Assembly: GCF_041734735.1 (NCBI RefSeq)
Contig: NC_134884.1
Span: 36,466,409 to 36,530,408, forward strand
Reading direction: 5' to 3'
Length of the DNA: 64,000 nt
Source: Babylonia areolata
Lineage: Eukaryota > Mollusca > Gastropoda > Neogastropoda > Buccinidae
Part shown: positions 11,291 to 22,441 of the stretch, in pieces
Numbering within the stretch: position 1 is the first letter of the stretch
Layout: every line of letters starts with the position of its first letter
Made by a program: the position numbers and the translations under genes
The notes under the pieces: generated by a model
Databases searched by the model: none
What the model saw: only the letters and a program-made list of their open reading frames with translations
What the model was told of the DNA's origin: nothing

Positions 11291-12122
11291 TTAACCCTTA
11301 GGCTGCCTATATGAAGAGATAACTCGTCATGGCAAGCATGTATGCTTCACTGCCACAATGACGAGATAACTCGTCATCGAAATATTCTGACTTTTCCCTG
11401 CTTTGCATTTAGTTCGTTGACAAAAATGCTGGTAGCTTTAGCTTGGGGAATCTTTCTAGATTCTATTCATAGCTAGAAACACCATCAACGTCATGAGGCA
11501 GTCCTTTATTTGAACGTTTTGGTTGGGTTACTGGCCGCAGTGTTTGCCTGGCTCCTCTCCTCGCTCGCTCAACAAAATGTCAGACTGACACCATGCTCCA
11601 GACATGCGATCATGGCAAACTAAATCAACCAAGATTGTTTTCTTTAGCTGATGCTCAGAAAGAAGAGGGGGATGGAGACTGAGGGGGCGTGGCCTCACTT
11701 CCGTATCACTTGGGAAAGTCACAATGCATTGTGTATCTATTTCTTTTTCTCTTTTTTTTTTATATTGTGGTTGTTCTAGTATGATTTTGCGTGTGCAGAT
11801 ATCCATTTGTCCAGAAAATGATATTTTAGTTCAAATTACCTGACTAATGTTTGTAATGAACAAGTTGAAAATGTGACAAAAAACAAAACACTGATTTCAA
11901 AATAACAGCATGTCACTAAAAAATATATATAAAATGGGAAAACATCATGTGTTTTGTATTCTTTATTCATTTACCTTTCAGAAAATATATACTTTTATGG
12001 GTCTTTCTCCAATAACAAGGAGCACAGAATTTTTTTTAAATTTATACCCGTTTTTTGTGGAAAAAAAACCCTGGCAAATAGATTTCACTTAAATGTTATT
12101 TTCCTGGCAGCAAAAGGGTTAA
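11291..12122. mobile_element. TTAA-flanked MITE-like element
   Basis: The left end is TTAACCCTTAGGCTGCC and the reversed right end is TTAACCCTTTTGCTGCC (15 of 17 match). TTAA at both ends is the target of piggyBac-type transposases. Near the left end the word ATAACTCGTCAT occurs twice within 70 bp. No transposase is encoded. Confidence 0.6.
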
Positions 12123-12349
12123 ATGCCCTTAAAGATTTTTTGAATGCCCAAGATAAACCAGAATAATATGATTTAAACAGCGTTCTCACTGTGAATACTG
12201 CAATCAATTTATTGCCCTTAAAAAAGCATGTTTAAATGTTAAATTTTTTAAAGTCAGTTAAGGAGCCACAATAGTGTATTGAGTAAGACAGTTTCTTCTC
12301 ACCTGAACACGCGGGCTTCGAATCTGCTGTCAAGGCTTTTGTCTGTCTG

Positions 12350-12480
12350 GTTTTTTGGGGGGTTTTTGGGGGGTTTTTTGTTGTTGTTTTTTTTTTTTTT
12401 TTTTTTTTGGTTTTTTTGCTTTTTGCTCTTTTTTTTTTGTTTGTTTTTGTTTTGGTTTTTTTTTGCTTTTTTTTTTAACC
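12350..12480. repeat. T/G-rich low-complexity tract
   Basis: Long T runs with GGGG and GTTGTT interruptions. It produces spurious open frames on both strands. Confidence 0.9.
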
Positions 12481-13062
12481 TGAAGCTTCATAATAACAAA
12501 CACAGGACACATTTTAACAATTAGACTTTTTTTTTTTTAAGTGTATCACAAGTGAGTCTTGAAGGCCTTGCCTCTCTTGTTTTTTTTGTTTTGTTGTTGT
12601 TGTTGTTGTTTTATCATTTGGTGTACCCTACAATTCAAAGTGCCATTTAACCTGAAAATGTGGTGGTTTTGATGCTGGCAATTTCTGTTAAAATGGATCA
12701 TGGATGTTAAACAACATGACCCAAAGCCAGAATTAATCAGCAAACCTTGATTGTAATGAAAGGTTATGCTTGAGGAACATCCCAGTGTTATATTTCTCTA
12801 ATTTTTTGTTGACAGATTGCCTTTTGCGAAAGAGATTGAAAACATTTCAACAGCAACAAAAAAATTGGTCAGTTGGTTGGGGCGGATGGGTTTGTTTTTT
12901 TGTTTTTCAGCCAGATGTATTTCAAATTTATTTGGAACATTCTGTTCAGATAACTTCTAAAAGGAAAAGAAAATTCCTCCTTTGTTTTAAGTTTTCACAC
13001 ATACTTTCCTGCATGTGAACTTGGATATAGATACATAGTTTACATACATTGATACAAACACC

Positions 13063-14592
13063 CTTGCGGATGACGGCCTGGTCTTCAAAACTTCGAAAAA
13101 TGCTCAGGAAAGAACTGAAGCCGTCCAGAAACAACTAAACAATATTGCTCAATGGTGCAAAGACACAGGATCTTCCATCAATCCAGCGAAAGCCCAAACG
13201 TTGCTGTGCACCCTCAACAACAAAACCGCGAGCAAATCACCACCTTCTGTGTCATTCGATGGGATTCAAATTGAGAAAACTGAATGCCTACGCTACCTAG
13301 GAATACACTTCGACAGGATGCTGACCTTCAGAAAACATACGGAAAACACTGTTCTCAAATGCAAAAAGGGCCTTTCAGTCTTAAAAGCAATGGCAACCAA
13401 AGGAATTGAACAACGCCACCTCTTCCTGCTATACCAATCACTCGTCCTCAGTGTGATCGACTACGGACTTGGGCTAACAACACCGTCTCAAAGCAACCTC
13501 CTAAAATTAGAAAGAGTCCAAAATGAAGCTATGAGGCTGATCCTTGGAACAACAAAAGACACGCCCACAGAAACCATGCGATACCTGCTTGACCTTCCTT
13601 CAGTGCAGGCCAGAAACAAGTTAGAACAGGTCAAGACCTACTTCAAAGCATTAGAAAACCCTCAAAACCCACTGCATGACGCAGTCAAAGAACCAAAAGG
13701 CAGCCGTCTAGGACGAGGAAGATCATGGATGGGGCAAGCAGAAAACACAATCCAGCTAGTATGCCGACTTCAAGACCTGAAAGAAACAAAAGAATGGGAG
13801 AAAAACCCCGAAAACCTCAACCATCTATTCAACACAGTCATTTCACCCACTCTAGGAAGACATTGTCGGGAATGGCCAGAGGGCAAAACTGATGCGGAAG
13901 TGAAGCTGCTTATAGAAGAAAACAGTAAAGAAGAGGACATCATCATATACACAGATGGCTCAGTCACCAAAGACCAGTCTGGCTGGGGATTCACTGCGAA
14001 ACAAAATGGAAAAACAATTTGGGAAGAGAATGCTGCCTACAAAGTCACAACCTCCAGCCTAACGATGGAAGTTGAAGCTGTGACACATGCCCTCCAGTGG
14101 CTATCGTCCTTCCATACGCCCGGAAACCAACATGCCATGATTCTAACCGACTCAATGAACCTCATACAGAAAATTGAAAACGGAATGGGAAGCCCAGAGT
14201 GGCATAACGCAATGCGCAACTTTCAGATTAAAAAACTCACATGGTCATACTGCCCGGGACATGCAGGTGTTAAGGGAAATGAGCGAGCTGACAGACTTGC
14301 TGGTAACGCAACACCAACGAGCGGCCTACATCTAGGAAAATCGGAAATCCTCAGAAAAGTCAAAGAATACCAAAAAGAACAGGTACAAGGCCATCACACC
14401 ATCGATCGCCTCAAAGAAATAGAAGCAGAGAGAGGGAGCGGCCGCAAATCTAACATGAAAGGTAGAGCACGATGCTTTGCAAATCAAACAAATATCGGCA
14501 TCATTTCCAAACCAACATTGCGCAAATTTCTTCAAAACGGAACAGAGTCTCTGTGGGCCTTTCCAAACACAATAGACCGAGCAACACACTAG
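13063..14592 (+). CDS. LINE ORF2 fragment: end of reverse transcriptase plus RNase H
   Basis: About 509 codons are open from the LADDGLVF catalytic stretch to the stop. The RT thumb includes ECLRYLGIHFD and an A-x-RLILG-type connection. The RNase H domain (about 13940-14320) has IYTDGS, MEVEAV, LTDS and PGHAGVKGNERAD, which supply the D-E-D-D set. A frame this open over 1.5 kb indicates recent insertion. The polypeptide has no RT palm front half or endonuclease, so it cannot retrotranspose alone; no host function is implied. Confidence 0.9.
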   Translation, partial: LADDGLVFKTSKNAQERTEAVQKQLNNIAQWCKDTGSSINPAKAQTLLCTLNNKTASKSPPSVSFDGIQIEKTECLRYLGIHFDRMLTFRKHTENTVLKCKKGLSVLKAMATKGIEQRHLFLLYQSLVLSVIDYGLGLTTPSQSNLLKLERVQNEAMRLILGTTKDTPTETMRYLLDLPSVQARNKLEQVKTYFKALENPQNPLHDAVKEPKGSRLGRGRSWMGQAENTIQLVCRLQDLKETKEWEKNPENLNHLFNTVISPTLGRHCREWPEGKTDAEVKLLIEENSKEEDIIIYTDGSVTKDQSGWGFTAKQNGKTIWEENAAYKVTTSSLTMEVEAVTHALQWLSSFHTPGNQHAMILTDSMNLIQKIENGMGSPEWHNAMRNFQIKKLTWSYCPGHAGVKGNERADRLAGNATPTSGLHLGKSEILRKVKEYQKEQVQGHHTIDRLKEIEAERGSGRKSNMKGRARCFANQTNIGIISKPTLRKFLQNGTESLWAFPNTIDRATH

Positions 14593-14742
14593 ACGCCACG
14601 TTCTTGGCATCAGAGATCTTTTCCCATCCCTCTTGCGGCCAGTCAGTGGCGGCTGTGTGTGTTTGTGTGTATGTGTGCTTTTGAGTGCGTTTGTGAATGC
14701 GCGAGAGTGAAACTGTACACAAGTGTCAGGAGAGATATGTGT

Positions 14743-14778
<36 letters not shown>

Positions 14779-14868
14779 GGAGGTGGGAGTGCGGGGGGAG
14801 GTGGGGTAGAGGATGAGGTATGTGAGTGTATGCATGCCTACACTGTGGGAGCAACAGGATATTGGAAC

Positions 14869-14871
<3 letters not shown>

Positions 14872-14935
<64 letters not shown>
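14872..14935. repeat. TA microsatellite
   Basis: About 32 uninterrupted TA units in the LINE 3' UTR; such tracts can extrude as cruciforms. Confidence 0.95.
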
Positions 14936-14936
<1 letters not shown>

Positions 14937-14990
14937 TTGTATGTACGTGTGTGGAGTTGGGGGTGGGAGATATGGGCGTATGTGTGTGTG

Positions 14991-15375
14991 CTTGTACAAG
15001 TAAGTGTTCATCTCTGTGAGTGTGTGTTTGTGTGTGTGTGTGTGTGCCGTGGAAGCTGCGATACGTAGACTAGAAATGAGTGTGTGGAGGAGGGGGTAGA
15101 GGAGGTGCAAGGTAATGTGTGTGTGTGTGTGTGTGTGTGTTGGAGCTCATGTACGTTTATATGTATTTGACTGTGCTTTCATATGTGCTTGTACAAGTAA
15201 GTGTTCATCTCTGTGAGTGTGTGTTTGTGTTTGTGTGTGTGTGTGTGTGCCGTGGAAGCTGCGATACTTAGACTAGAAATAAGTGTGTGGAGGAGGGGGG
15301 TAGAGGAGGTGCACGGTAATGCGTGTGTGTGTGTGTGTGTTGGAGCTCATGTACGTTTATATGTATTTGACTGTG
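14991..15375 (+). repeat. Tandem duplication of about 197 bp inside the LINE 3' UTR
   Basis: CTTGTACAAGTAAGTGTTCA starts both copies (14991 and 15188), followed by GT repeats, CCGTGGAAGCTGCGATAC and TGGAGCTCATGTACGTTTAT. Other copies of the LINE in this window show a single unit. Confidence 0.85.
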
Positions 15376-15584
15376 CTTTCATATATGTGAAACTGCATGT
15401 CTGGTGCATTTCTGTTATGCATGTGTGGGTGTATGTGTGAATGTGTGTCTTCATTTTTTACATTTATTTGCTTATTTATCACCATTGTTGTCTTATTTAT
15501 TTATTTATTTTTTTATGTTTTATTATTATCATTTTATTAGTATTACTAATATTATTACTACTACCTTTTTTCTATATTATAATT

Positions 15585-15616
<32 letters not shown>

Positions 15617-15687
15617 TGCAAGCTTATCTATTATTTATTCCCCCGTTTTTTGTTGTTGTTTTTTTTTGTTTGTTTTTTTTTTTTGTT

Positions 15688-15722
<35 letters not shown>

Positions 15723-16232
15723 TGTGTGGTTGTGTGTTTTTTTTTGTTTTGTTTTTTTCCAAGGCCTGACTAAGCGCGTTGGGTTACGCTGCTGGTCAGG
15801 CATCTGCTTGGCAGATGTGGTGTAGCGTATATGGTTTTGTCCGAACGCAGTGACGCCTCCTTGAGCTACTGAAACTGAAACTGAAACTGATACAAACACA
15901 CATATATGATCAGTTTCATAAATGAATTATACATGCATGCATTACATACCTACATACATTCATTATCTCACCAGAATTTTTTTTTCTGTCTCACTTGTGT
16001 TGTTTGTGTGTGTTTGTGACTGTGCTGTTTGATGAGTTGGTCTTTGTACATTTTGACATGAAATTTATAAATGTGATGTTACAGTGATCACCAGTGCAAA
16101 TACCGGTTTTGGACAAAGGATGCCATAAATTGTCTGCTGAAATCATTCACAGGCTTTTTGTTTTGTTTTTTGGGTATAATTGTATTCCAGTGCTTACCCT
16201 TTTGGGTTTTTTTTTTATCAGAAGTGCCTTAA

Positions 16233-16235
<3 letters not shown>

Positions 16236-16283
<48 letters not shown>
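16236..16283. repeat. TA microsatellite
   Basis: About 24 TA units within the first higher-order unit; the related position near 17185 has none. Confidence 0.95.
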
Positions 16284-16285
<2 letters not shown>

Positions 16286-16444
16286 ATATCTACTTTACTT
16301 GTCATTCGTTGGGCAGCCAGTTTTCTTCAGTAGTCTTCCATGTTGTACAGAGTTACGTTTTTCTTCCTTTGCTTTTGTCTTCTGTTTCAAGTACATGTAT
16401 GCAAGATCATAGTTTAACACTAATGTGCTATTTATTTTTTTGAC

Positions 16445-16830
16445 CATGTCAGTAGTGATACCCAATGTCATAGTTTCACAATATCGTATTTTTTATGTGA
16501 TTATGTCATCAGTAGTGACATGCATAATGTCAGAGCTTCACACTACTGTACTATTTATATGATCATGTCATCATAAGTGACACACCAGTGGTCATAGTTT
16601 CACAATACCATACTTTTTATTTGATTATGTCATCAGTAATGCCACCTATAGGCATAGCTTCACACTATTGTACCTTTTACATGATCATGTCATCAGTAGT
16701 GACATGCATTGTCAAAGCTTCACACTGCTGTACTGTTTATATGATTGTATCATCAGTAGTGACACTCATCATTATAGTTTCACACAACTGTACTATTTAT
16801 ATGATATTATTATCGGTAGTGACACCCATC
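16445..16830 (+). repeat. 60 bp minisatellite inside the higher-order repeat
   Basis: Units of 60-61 bp carry GTCATCAGTAGTGACA about every 60 bp (16505, 16566, 16627, 16687, 16747, 16807), each followed by CAT-rich text and a TTTCACACTACTGTACT-like half. Further shorter arrays of the same unit lie at about 17345-17530, 17800-17945 and 18545-18665. Confidence 0.85.
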
Positions 16831-18095
16831 ATCATAGTCCATTCCTCTTCTAGCAATGGGCACGACACTAACTTGTCAGTAGTTTCATGGGTCAGTCCTT
16901 GAGTATATTGAAAATAAAATAGATAATATTTTAGTGATCACTACATCTTGTAACATACCCACTTTTGACAGATTACTGAATTCGTGTCTGCAGGAGATGA
17001 ATTTGGAAACGCACATTTTTTTTCTGATTATTGGTTTCCTTTCGGAAAATGATTATTTTGCACCCAAGGTTCTGTTGGTGCTGTTAGAAGTTAAGGTGTG
17101 CTAACATTGTTAGTGTTATTTTGTATTGTATCTCACCCTTTGTCAGTTTGTGGTTTTTTTGGGGTTTTTTTATCAGAAGTGCCTTGACTTGTTTATCCAT
17201 ATCTCCTTCACCTGTCATTCATTGGACTGCCAGTTTCCTCTTGTTGTCTTCCATGCTGCACTGAATCACATTTTTCTTCTCATGCTTTTGTCTACCATAT
17301 GAGATATGCAAGATCACCATTGTGCTATTTAACACTTTTATGATATGTAGTCACCAGTAGTGACACACATCGTCATAGCTTCACACTAATGTATTGTTTA
17401 TATGATCATGTCATCAGTAGTGACAGCTGTCCTTATATTTTCACACTACTGTACTGTCATCAGTAGTGACACCCATTGTGATACCCACAACTGTATTATT
17501 TATATGATCATGTCATCAGCAGTGACCCCCTTTTGTCACAGAGTTCATTCCAGTGCCAACAACGGACATGACGCTAACTGGTCAGTAGTTTTTTGAGTCA
17601 GTCCTCGAGTATTTTGAAAATAAATAAGTAATATCAGTGATCACAATAACTGGTGATTACTGGTATACCTCTTTATTTTGATATATTTTCACTGTAAGCA
17701 ATAGTAGAGTCACATTTTTTTCCCGTGCTTTTTTCTTCCATATGACTAAAAAGTATGCAAGATCATAGTTTCAGACTGCTGTGAAATTTACTTATAGGAT
17801 CATGTCATCACAACATCAGTAGCGACAAATATTGTCATATTTTCACACAACTTTATTATTGATATGTCCGTGTCGTCAGTAGTGACACCCATTATCACAG
17901 TTTCACACAGTTGTACTATTCATATGATCATATTATCAGTAGTGGATGTGATGCAAACTGGTCTGTAGTTCCTTGAGTTTGCCCTTGTATGTAATTCATG
18001 TTTCAATGATCACGATAACTGGTAATTACTGGGAACAAAGTTTTTGACAAAGGTTACTGAAATTGTCTCTGCAGGAGATGAGTTAGGAAACACAC

Positions 18096-18203
18096 TCCTT
18101 TTTTCTGATTGGTTTACTTTTGGAGAATAGTCATTATATTGTACCCAACTCCTTTTTTCTGATTGGTTTACTTTTGGAGAATAGTCATTATATTGTACCC
18201 AAG
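18096..18203. repeat. Near-exact 54 bp tandem duplication
   Basis: The segment beginning CTCCTTTTTTCTGATTGG is repeated head to tail, marking a recent duplication within the older higher-order repeat. Confidence 0.85.
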
Positions 18204-18293
18204 GTTTCCTTGGTTTGATCATTCCAAAGCTTGTATCAGTGACTTGTTGTTGTTTTTTTTAAAGTCTTCTCATGATCTTGTCATTTGTGTTGG

Positions 18294-18330
<37 letters not shown>

Positions 18331-19260
18331 GTTGTTGTTGTTTTTTCCATGTCACATAAGGTGTTTGTGCTTATGCACAAGAGTGTGTGTGCATGTGTCA
18401 CACGATATGTCCATATCTAACTTTATCTATCATTCCTTGGACAGCCAGTTTTTGTCAATGGTCTACCATGTTGCACAGAGTCACATTTTTCTTCCAATGC
18501 TTTAACCTCAGTTCGAGATATGCAGGATCATTGTTTTTCACTTCTGGACTATTTTTTATGATTATGACACCGACCAACCATCACAGTTCAACATTTCTCT
18601 GCTATTTATATGATTATAATTATCATCAATAGTGACGATGGTCATTATACTGTCACACTGCTGTACTGGATACAGTTGCTAGTTTTACATTGTAGGTGAT
18701 GTTTGTGTGCTTGTAACATGCTTCTATGCCTTATTTGCTTAACTTTGGTTGTGTGTCTTTCAGCTTGGTAATGATTTATATTGACTTCGCAACCGTATTT
18801 GTTCAATACGTTGTGCAAGTGTAAATGCAAAAATGGGTGCATACTGGAATGAATTGTGTGTGTGTGTGTGTTTTTAGATAATAGAAAGGTCTTCTTTTTT
18901 TTTAGTTTGTTATATTTTTTATTTGCTATGACTCTCTTGTGTGTGATTCTGTTGTATATGTTGAAAGCAAAATTTTACAGTTCAGCTTGAGATCAGTATG
19001 TCACAGACTTCACCACATTTAAATTTCTGTTACTTTGATGATAAATTTATTCTGATTCTGATGTCATCACTAGTGACACCCTTTGTTAGATTCCATTCCT
19101 CTTCCAACAGTGGAAGTGACTTGCTGATTGGTCTGTAGTTTCATGCATCGATCACAGAACTTTATATTTTAAAAAGAAAAAATAATGTATCAGATTACGA
19201 TCACCGGTAATCTACCAGTTTTTGATGAAGAATACAGCAAATGTTTGAAACTTACAGTTT

Positions 19261-19600
19261 TCAGGAACCAGTTTTATTTTTGTGGAACGAATAACATTTT
19301 AAAAAATAATATATCCATTTATAATGAAAAAAAAATGTGATGGTTTGCCAGCTTCCACCACCACCTGCACCCACTATAACCCCATTCTTTGCACAGAAAC
19401 ACTACAGTCAGTGGTGACAAATATGAAACAACATAGGCAGTTGAAAACTTAACACCACCAGTGACCTTGTTCTGTGTTCCTAGATCCAGTAGGAATCATT
19501 CAAAAGCGCTGTGTTTTACTTGTCATGCCTGCATCCCATTAGTTTGGTTTCATCAAGCATACTTTTATTGATAGAGACAAGAGAGCTTTTTTTTTTGTGT

Positions 19601-19634
<34 letters not shown>

Positions 19635-20922
19635 AAATATTTGTTTCTTCCTCCATTTCATTGTAAAGAAATGAAACAGAGAAAAGCTGGTCAGTCGATA
19701 TCTACAGTGGGTTAACTCAGAATGCCATCAAAATGGATATCAGGAACTGACTCAGTGAAGACCGAATGTCTGGATTCATGACGTTAAAAAAAAAAGATTT
19801 ACGGAAGAGACGTTGGTGATTTCAACATAAACACAGCCAGTTCGCTTCTTTTTATTTCTTTTTTCTTTTTCTTTTTTTTAAGAAATGCTGAAAGTAACCA
19901 GAGAACACAAGCCATCATGCGTTATGTAATTAAATATTCTAAATAATTTGGTTTGTGTGTGTGTGTGTGTGTGTGCTGAAATTTGTTTTGCTAAATGATT
20001 TAATTTGTGTGTGTGTGTGTGTGTATGTGCTGGACTTTGTTTTGCTGGGACTGGTTTTGTTGCAGAAATGTGTACGGGAGTGTGAAAAGATGTCTTTTCA
20101 AAGAACCTAGTGTGTTCACTGATGTTTTCTCAGTCTGTTGACATGCTTCTGTTAAACTGCTCATTACATACAAATTTTCAAACGAGGTGGTCTTGTAACA
20201 GTTGTTGAAAAGCGTGTGAAAGCTCTTAAAAAAAAAACCCCGTTCATTTGAAAGGATGTCATTCTGCAGTGTTATTTGCTAATATGGCCTTGGATTTTTT
20301 TTTTTTAATTTTTTTTTTTTCGCTACACCTGCACTGTTGGTCTGGAAAATGTTTGAGCAACACTCCCAAAGATGCATGATTGAGTGGATGACCATCAACC
20401 GTATGTTCCGAGTCTCCCTGTTTGAGCCCATTGGTAAGAGCTGGCCACAGGCCAAAAAAATCCCTCCTGTGTTGGGGTTCACACCTACATAGTCCCCAGT
20501 CATCAGTCTACAGCACTAACCACTTCACCACATAAGCATCTCTTCTTTTTTTTTTTTCTTTTTTTTTCTTTTTTCTTTTTTTTTTTTTTTTTTGCATATG
20601 ATGAATTTTGAAAAGTGGGAGCTGTTGTCTGATTTTTAGCTTTCCGTCATGTCTTTATTTGTTGTTAATGTGAAGCACATGTTATATTGAAATTTACATG
20701 TCCAAAACACAATATTTCAGTTGTACATATCTATCGCGTGAAGAATGTTACACCTCTGATCTGTGATTTGTATTTGTCACAGTTAGTGATAACATTGCCA
20801 AGTGTAGTGCTTATCTTTCCCTGTGTTTTTTTGGTGTTTTTTTATGCCTGTGTGAACTTTAGTGAAGGTTTGATCTTAATAAACGTGAAACATGTGTTGT
20901 TATTCATCCATTTTGATTATGT
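19261..20922. other. Gene-free, AT-rich segment
   Basis: No coding signal. It has poly(T) runs near 19600-19630, 20295-20320 and 20548-20592, and a GT-rich pair of related about 60 bp segments at 19955-20060. A tRNA-like SINE remnant in minus orientation may occupy about 20320-20535. A canonical AATAAA lies at 20878-20883. Confidence 0.4.
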
Positions 20923-21035
20923 CTTTTTGTAACATTTGATAAATAGATAGTAAAAATGTATTTGTATCATATCAAAGCGCTTTTTGTAACATTTGATAAA
21001 TAGATAGTAAAAATGTATTTGTTTCATATCATGCA
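20923..21035. repeat. 57 bp tandem duplication
   Basis: CTTTTTGTAACATTTGATAA and the following bases recur at 20980 with one visible change (GTATCAT to GTTTCAT). Confidence 0.9.
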
Positions 21036-21088
21036 CACGTCAGTCTGGAACAAAATTTACCAGAACACACACCTACATGCACACACAC

Positions 21089-21138
<50 letters not shown>

Positions 21139-21274
21139 TCACACGCAACACTGAACAAAAATGCAGTTAATGGATTGGGACTTTATCACACGCATATACA
21201 AAAAGAAGAATCCAAAAGTGATATATTCACCATTGATCATGAGATCTTGACAAAGTAATTTGATGTCATTGGCT

Positions 21275-21645
21275 TAGTTGCATTGTGCTCTTCCTTGGGA
21301 GAGGGCATCGTCACATGCATTCCACTTTTTTTTTTTCTTCTTTTTTTTTTCTTTTTTTTTTTTTTTTTGTCTGTCTGCAAACGTATTTGTTTTGCAGTCA
21401 AACTGGGTCATTGTTGTTTTTTCAGAAATTTTGCCACTGACAACCCATGGGTTCTTTTACATGCGCAAAACACATGCTGCACACGGGGCCTTGGTTTATC
21501 AACTCATCTAAATGACTAGCACCCAGACCACTACTCATGGCCTGTTGAAGGGTCCGGTCTGTATGTGGGACTTGAACCACAGGACATTTGCTTCGTAGTT
21601 GGGTGTGTTACAACCTGGCCACCTCTCCACATTGTTATTAATGAT
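21275..21645 (-). mobile_element. tRNA-derived SINE, family 1, inverted
   Basis: Plus-strand words GGGTTCTTTTACATGCGC, CAACTCATCTAAATGACTAG, CCAGACCACTACTC and a reversed tRNA head (TGTGGGACTTGAACCACAG near 21565) match the other family 1 copies. The internal tract is expanded to T-rich runs. Confidence 0.75.
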
Positions 21646-22441
21646 GGAGGAAGAATGACTGCAACAGACTTCATAGGGAAATACTTTATAGTTTATTTCT
21701 TCTCTGGATTTTTTTTTTTTTTTTTTCCAGAATGTGGAAAATATATTATCTTCTTTTTTTTCTTCTTTTTTTTCTTTTTTTTTTTCTTCTTGTGTACATT
21801 TAATTTAAATATTTTAATTGCACGTTTCTTGTCAGAATGTTGTGATTTTCCCTCTTTCCCCCTTTATCCCCCCCCCAAAAAAAGAATTGAGAGATGCATG
21901 TGTGTGTGTGTGTGTGTTTGCCATAGCAGATATAAGGAATATCAAGGTTTTAAGTATAATCTTTGGCAGTCCAATCACCCTAGCCCCCCGGCCCCATGGA
22001 TATGCCAGAAGCTCTTTCAGTATAGGTATTTTTCGCACCCTCTCTTTGCTAATGCTCTCCTTGTTTTGGTGGGGGTTTTTTTGTTGTTGTTGGTTTTTGT
22101 TTAGGTGTTTTTTGTTGTTGTTGTGTGGTTTTTTTGTTTGTTTGTTTTTTGGGTTTTTTTGTTTGTTTGTTTTTTTCTTTTCTTTTTTCTTTTTCTTCTT
22201 CCAGTATCCTTTTCTTTCTGTTGTTTATTTTATTTTATGCCACGTTGGTCCACTCACCTATATTTTTTCGAGAAATCCTGGAATACTTTTTGTCATTTTC
22301 TGGACTGGATAATGGAGAATTCTGAGTATGTTTGTTTGTTGTTTTTTTTGGGGGGGTTGTTGTTGTTGTTCATGCCTTGGACATCTTGAGTTGCCCATTG
22401 GCACTTTTTAGTTTTTTATGCCTGTTACGTTATGTATAGTT
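21646..22441. other. T-rich low-complexity stretch
   Basis: Repeated T runs broken by G or C give several spurious hydrophobic open frames (Phe-rich). No gene or element is recognised. Confidence 0.5.

Larger units (their letters stand above)
10042..12559. mobile_element. Candidate DNA element with terminal palindrome
   Basis: The left end holds a perfect 9 bp inverted pair, GACTCACTT and AAGTGAGTC (10043-10069), around an 8-9 base loop. The right end holds CACAAGTGAGTC (12547-12558), the reverse complement of the left GACTCACTTGTG. The left 1.2 kb resembles a repeat I recall as very common in gastropod genomes. No transposase frame is visible, so it is non-autonomous if mobile. A TTAA-flanked element is nested inside. 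Bounds and class are inferred. Confidence 0.45.
13062..15887 (+). mobile_element. 5'-truncated LINE with RNase H, 1.3 kb 3' UTR and 12 bp target-site duplication
   Basis: The insert is flanked by TGATACAAACAC at 13050-13061 and 15888-15899. It starts inside the reverse transcriptase at the catalytic LADD motif, keeps the rest of the RT and an RNase H domain to a stop at 14592, and then has a GT-rich and T-rich 3' UTR ending in GAAACT repeats. The same 3' UTR occurs at 1451-1926, 34370-35096 and, inverted and decayed, near 28316, 45285 and 49770. A C-terminal RNase H points to the I-type group of non-LTR elements. The missing 5' half is normal 5' truncation. Confidence 0.9.
16085..19260 (+). 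repeat. Nested higher-order tandem repeat (about 3 units of 0.86-1.17 kb)
   Basis: A diverged long unit recurs in direct orientation. Anchors of the type TTTTGACAAAGG...TTACTGAA...GTCTCTGCAGGAGATGA lie near 16107, 16963, 18043 and 19215. A second anchor, CCATATCT...TTGG..GCCAGTTT, lies near 16284, 17204 and 18410. Inside each unit sits a shorter array of about 60 bp repeats. No coding function is visible. Confidence 0.75.

Noticed and set aside
15404-15825. Open frames of about 110-120 codons
   Set aside because: They arise from the T-rich and TTTATT-rich 3' UTR of the LINE.
16445-18665. CRISPR-like array
   Set aside because: The units are degenerate throughout with no constant repeat and unique spacer pattern, there are no cas genes, and the host is an animal. 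It is a minisatellite.
21565-22389. Phe- and Cys-rich open frames that look like membrane proteins
   Set aside because: They are translations of poly(T) with G or C interruptions. No start context, conservation or domain supports them.
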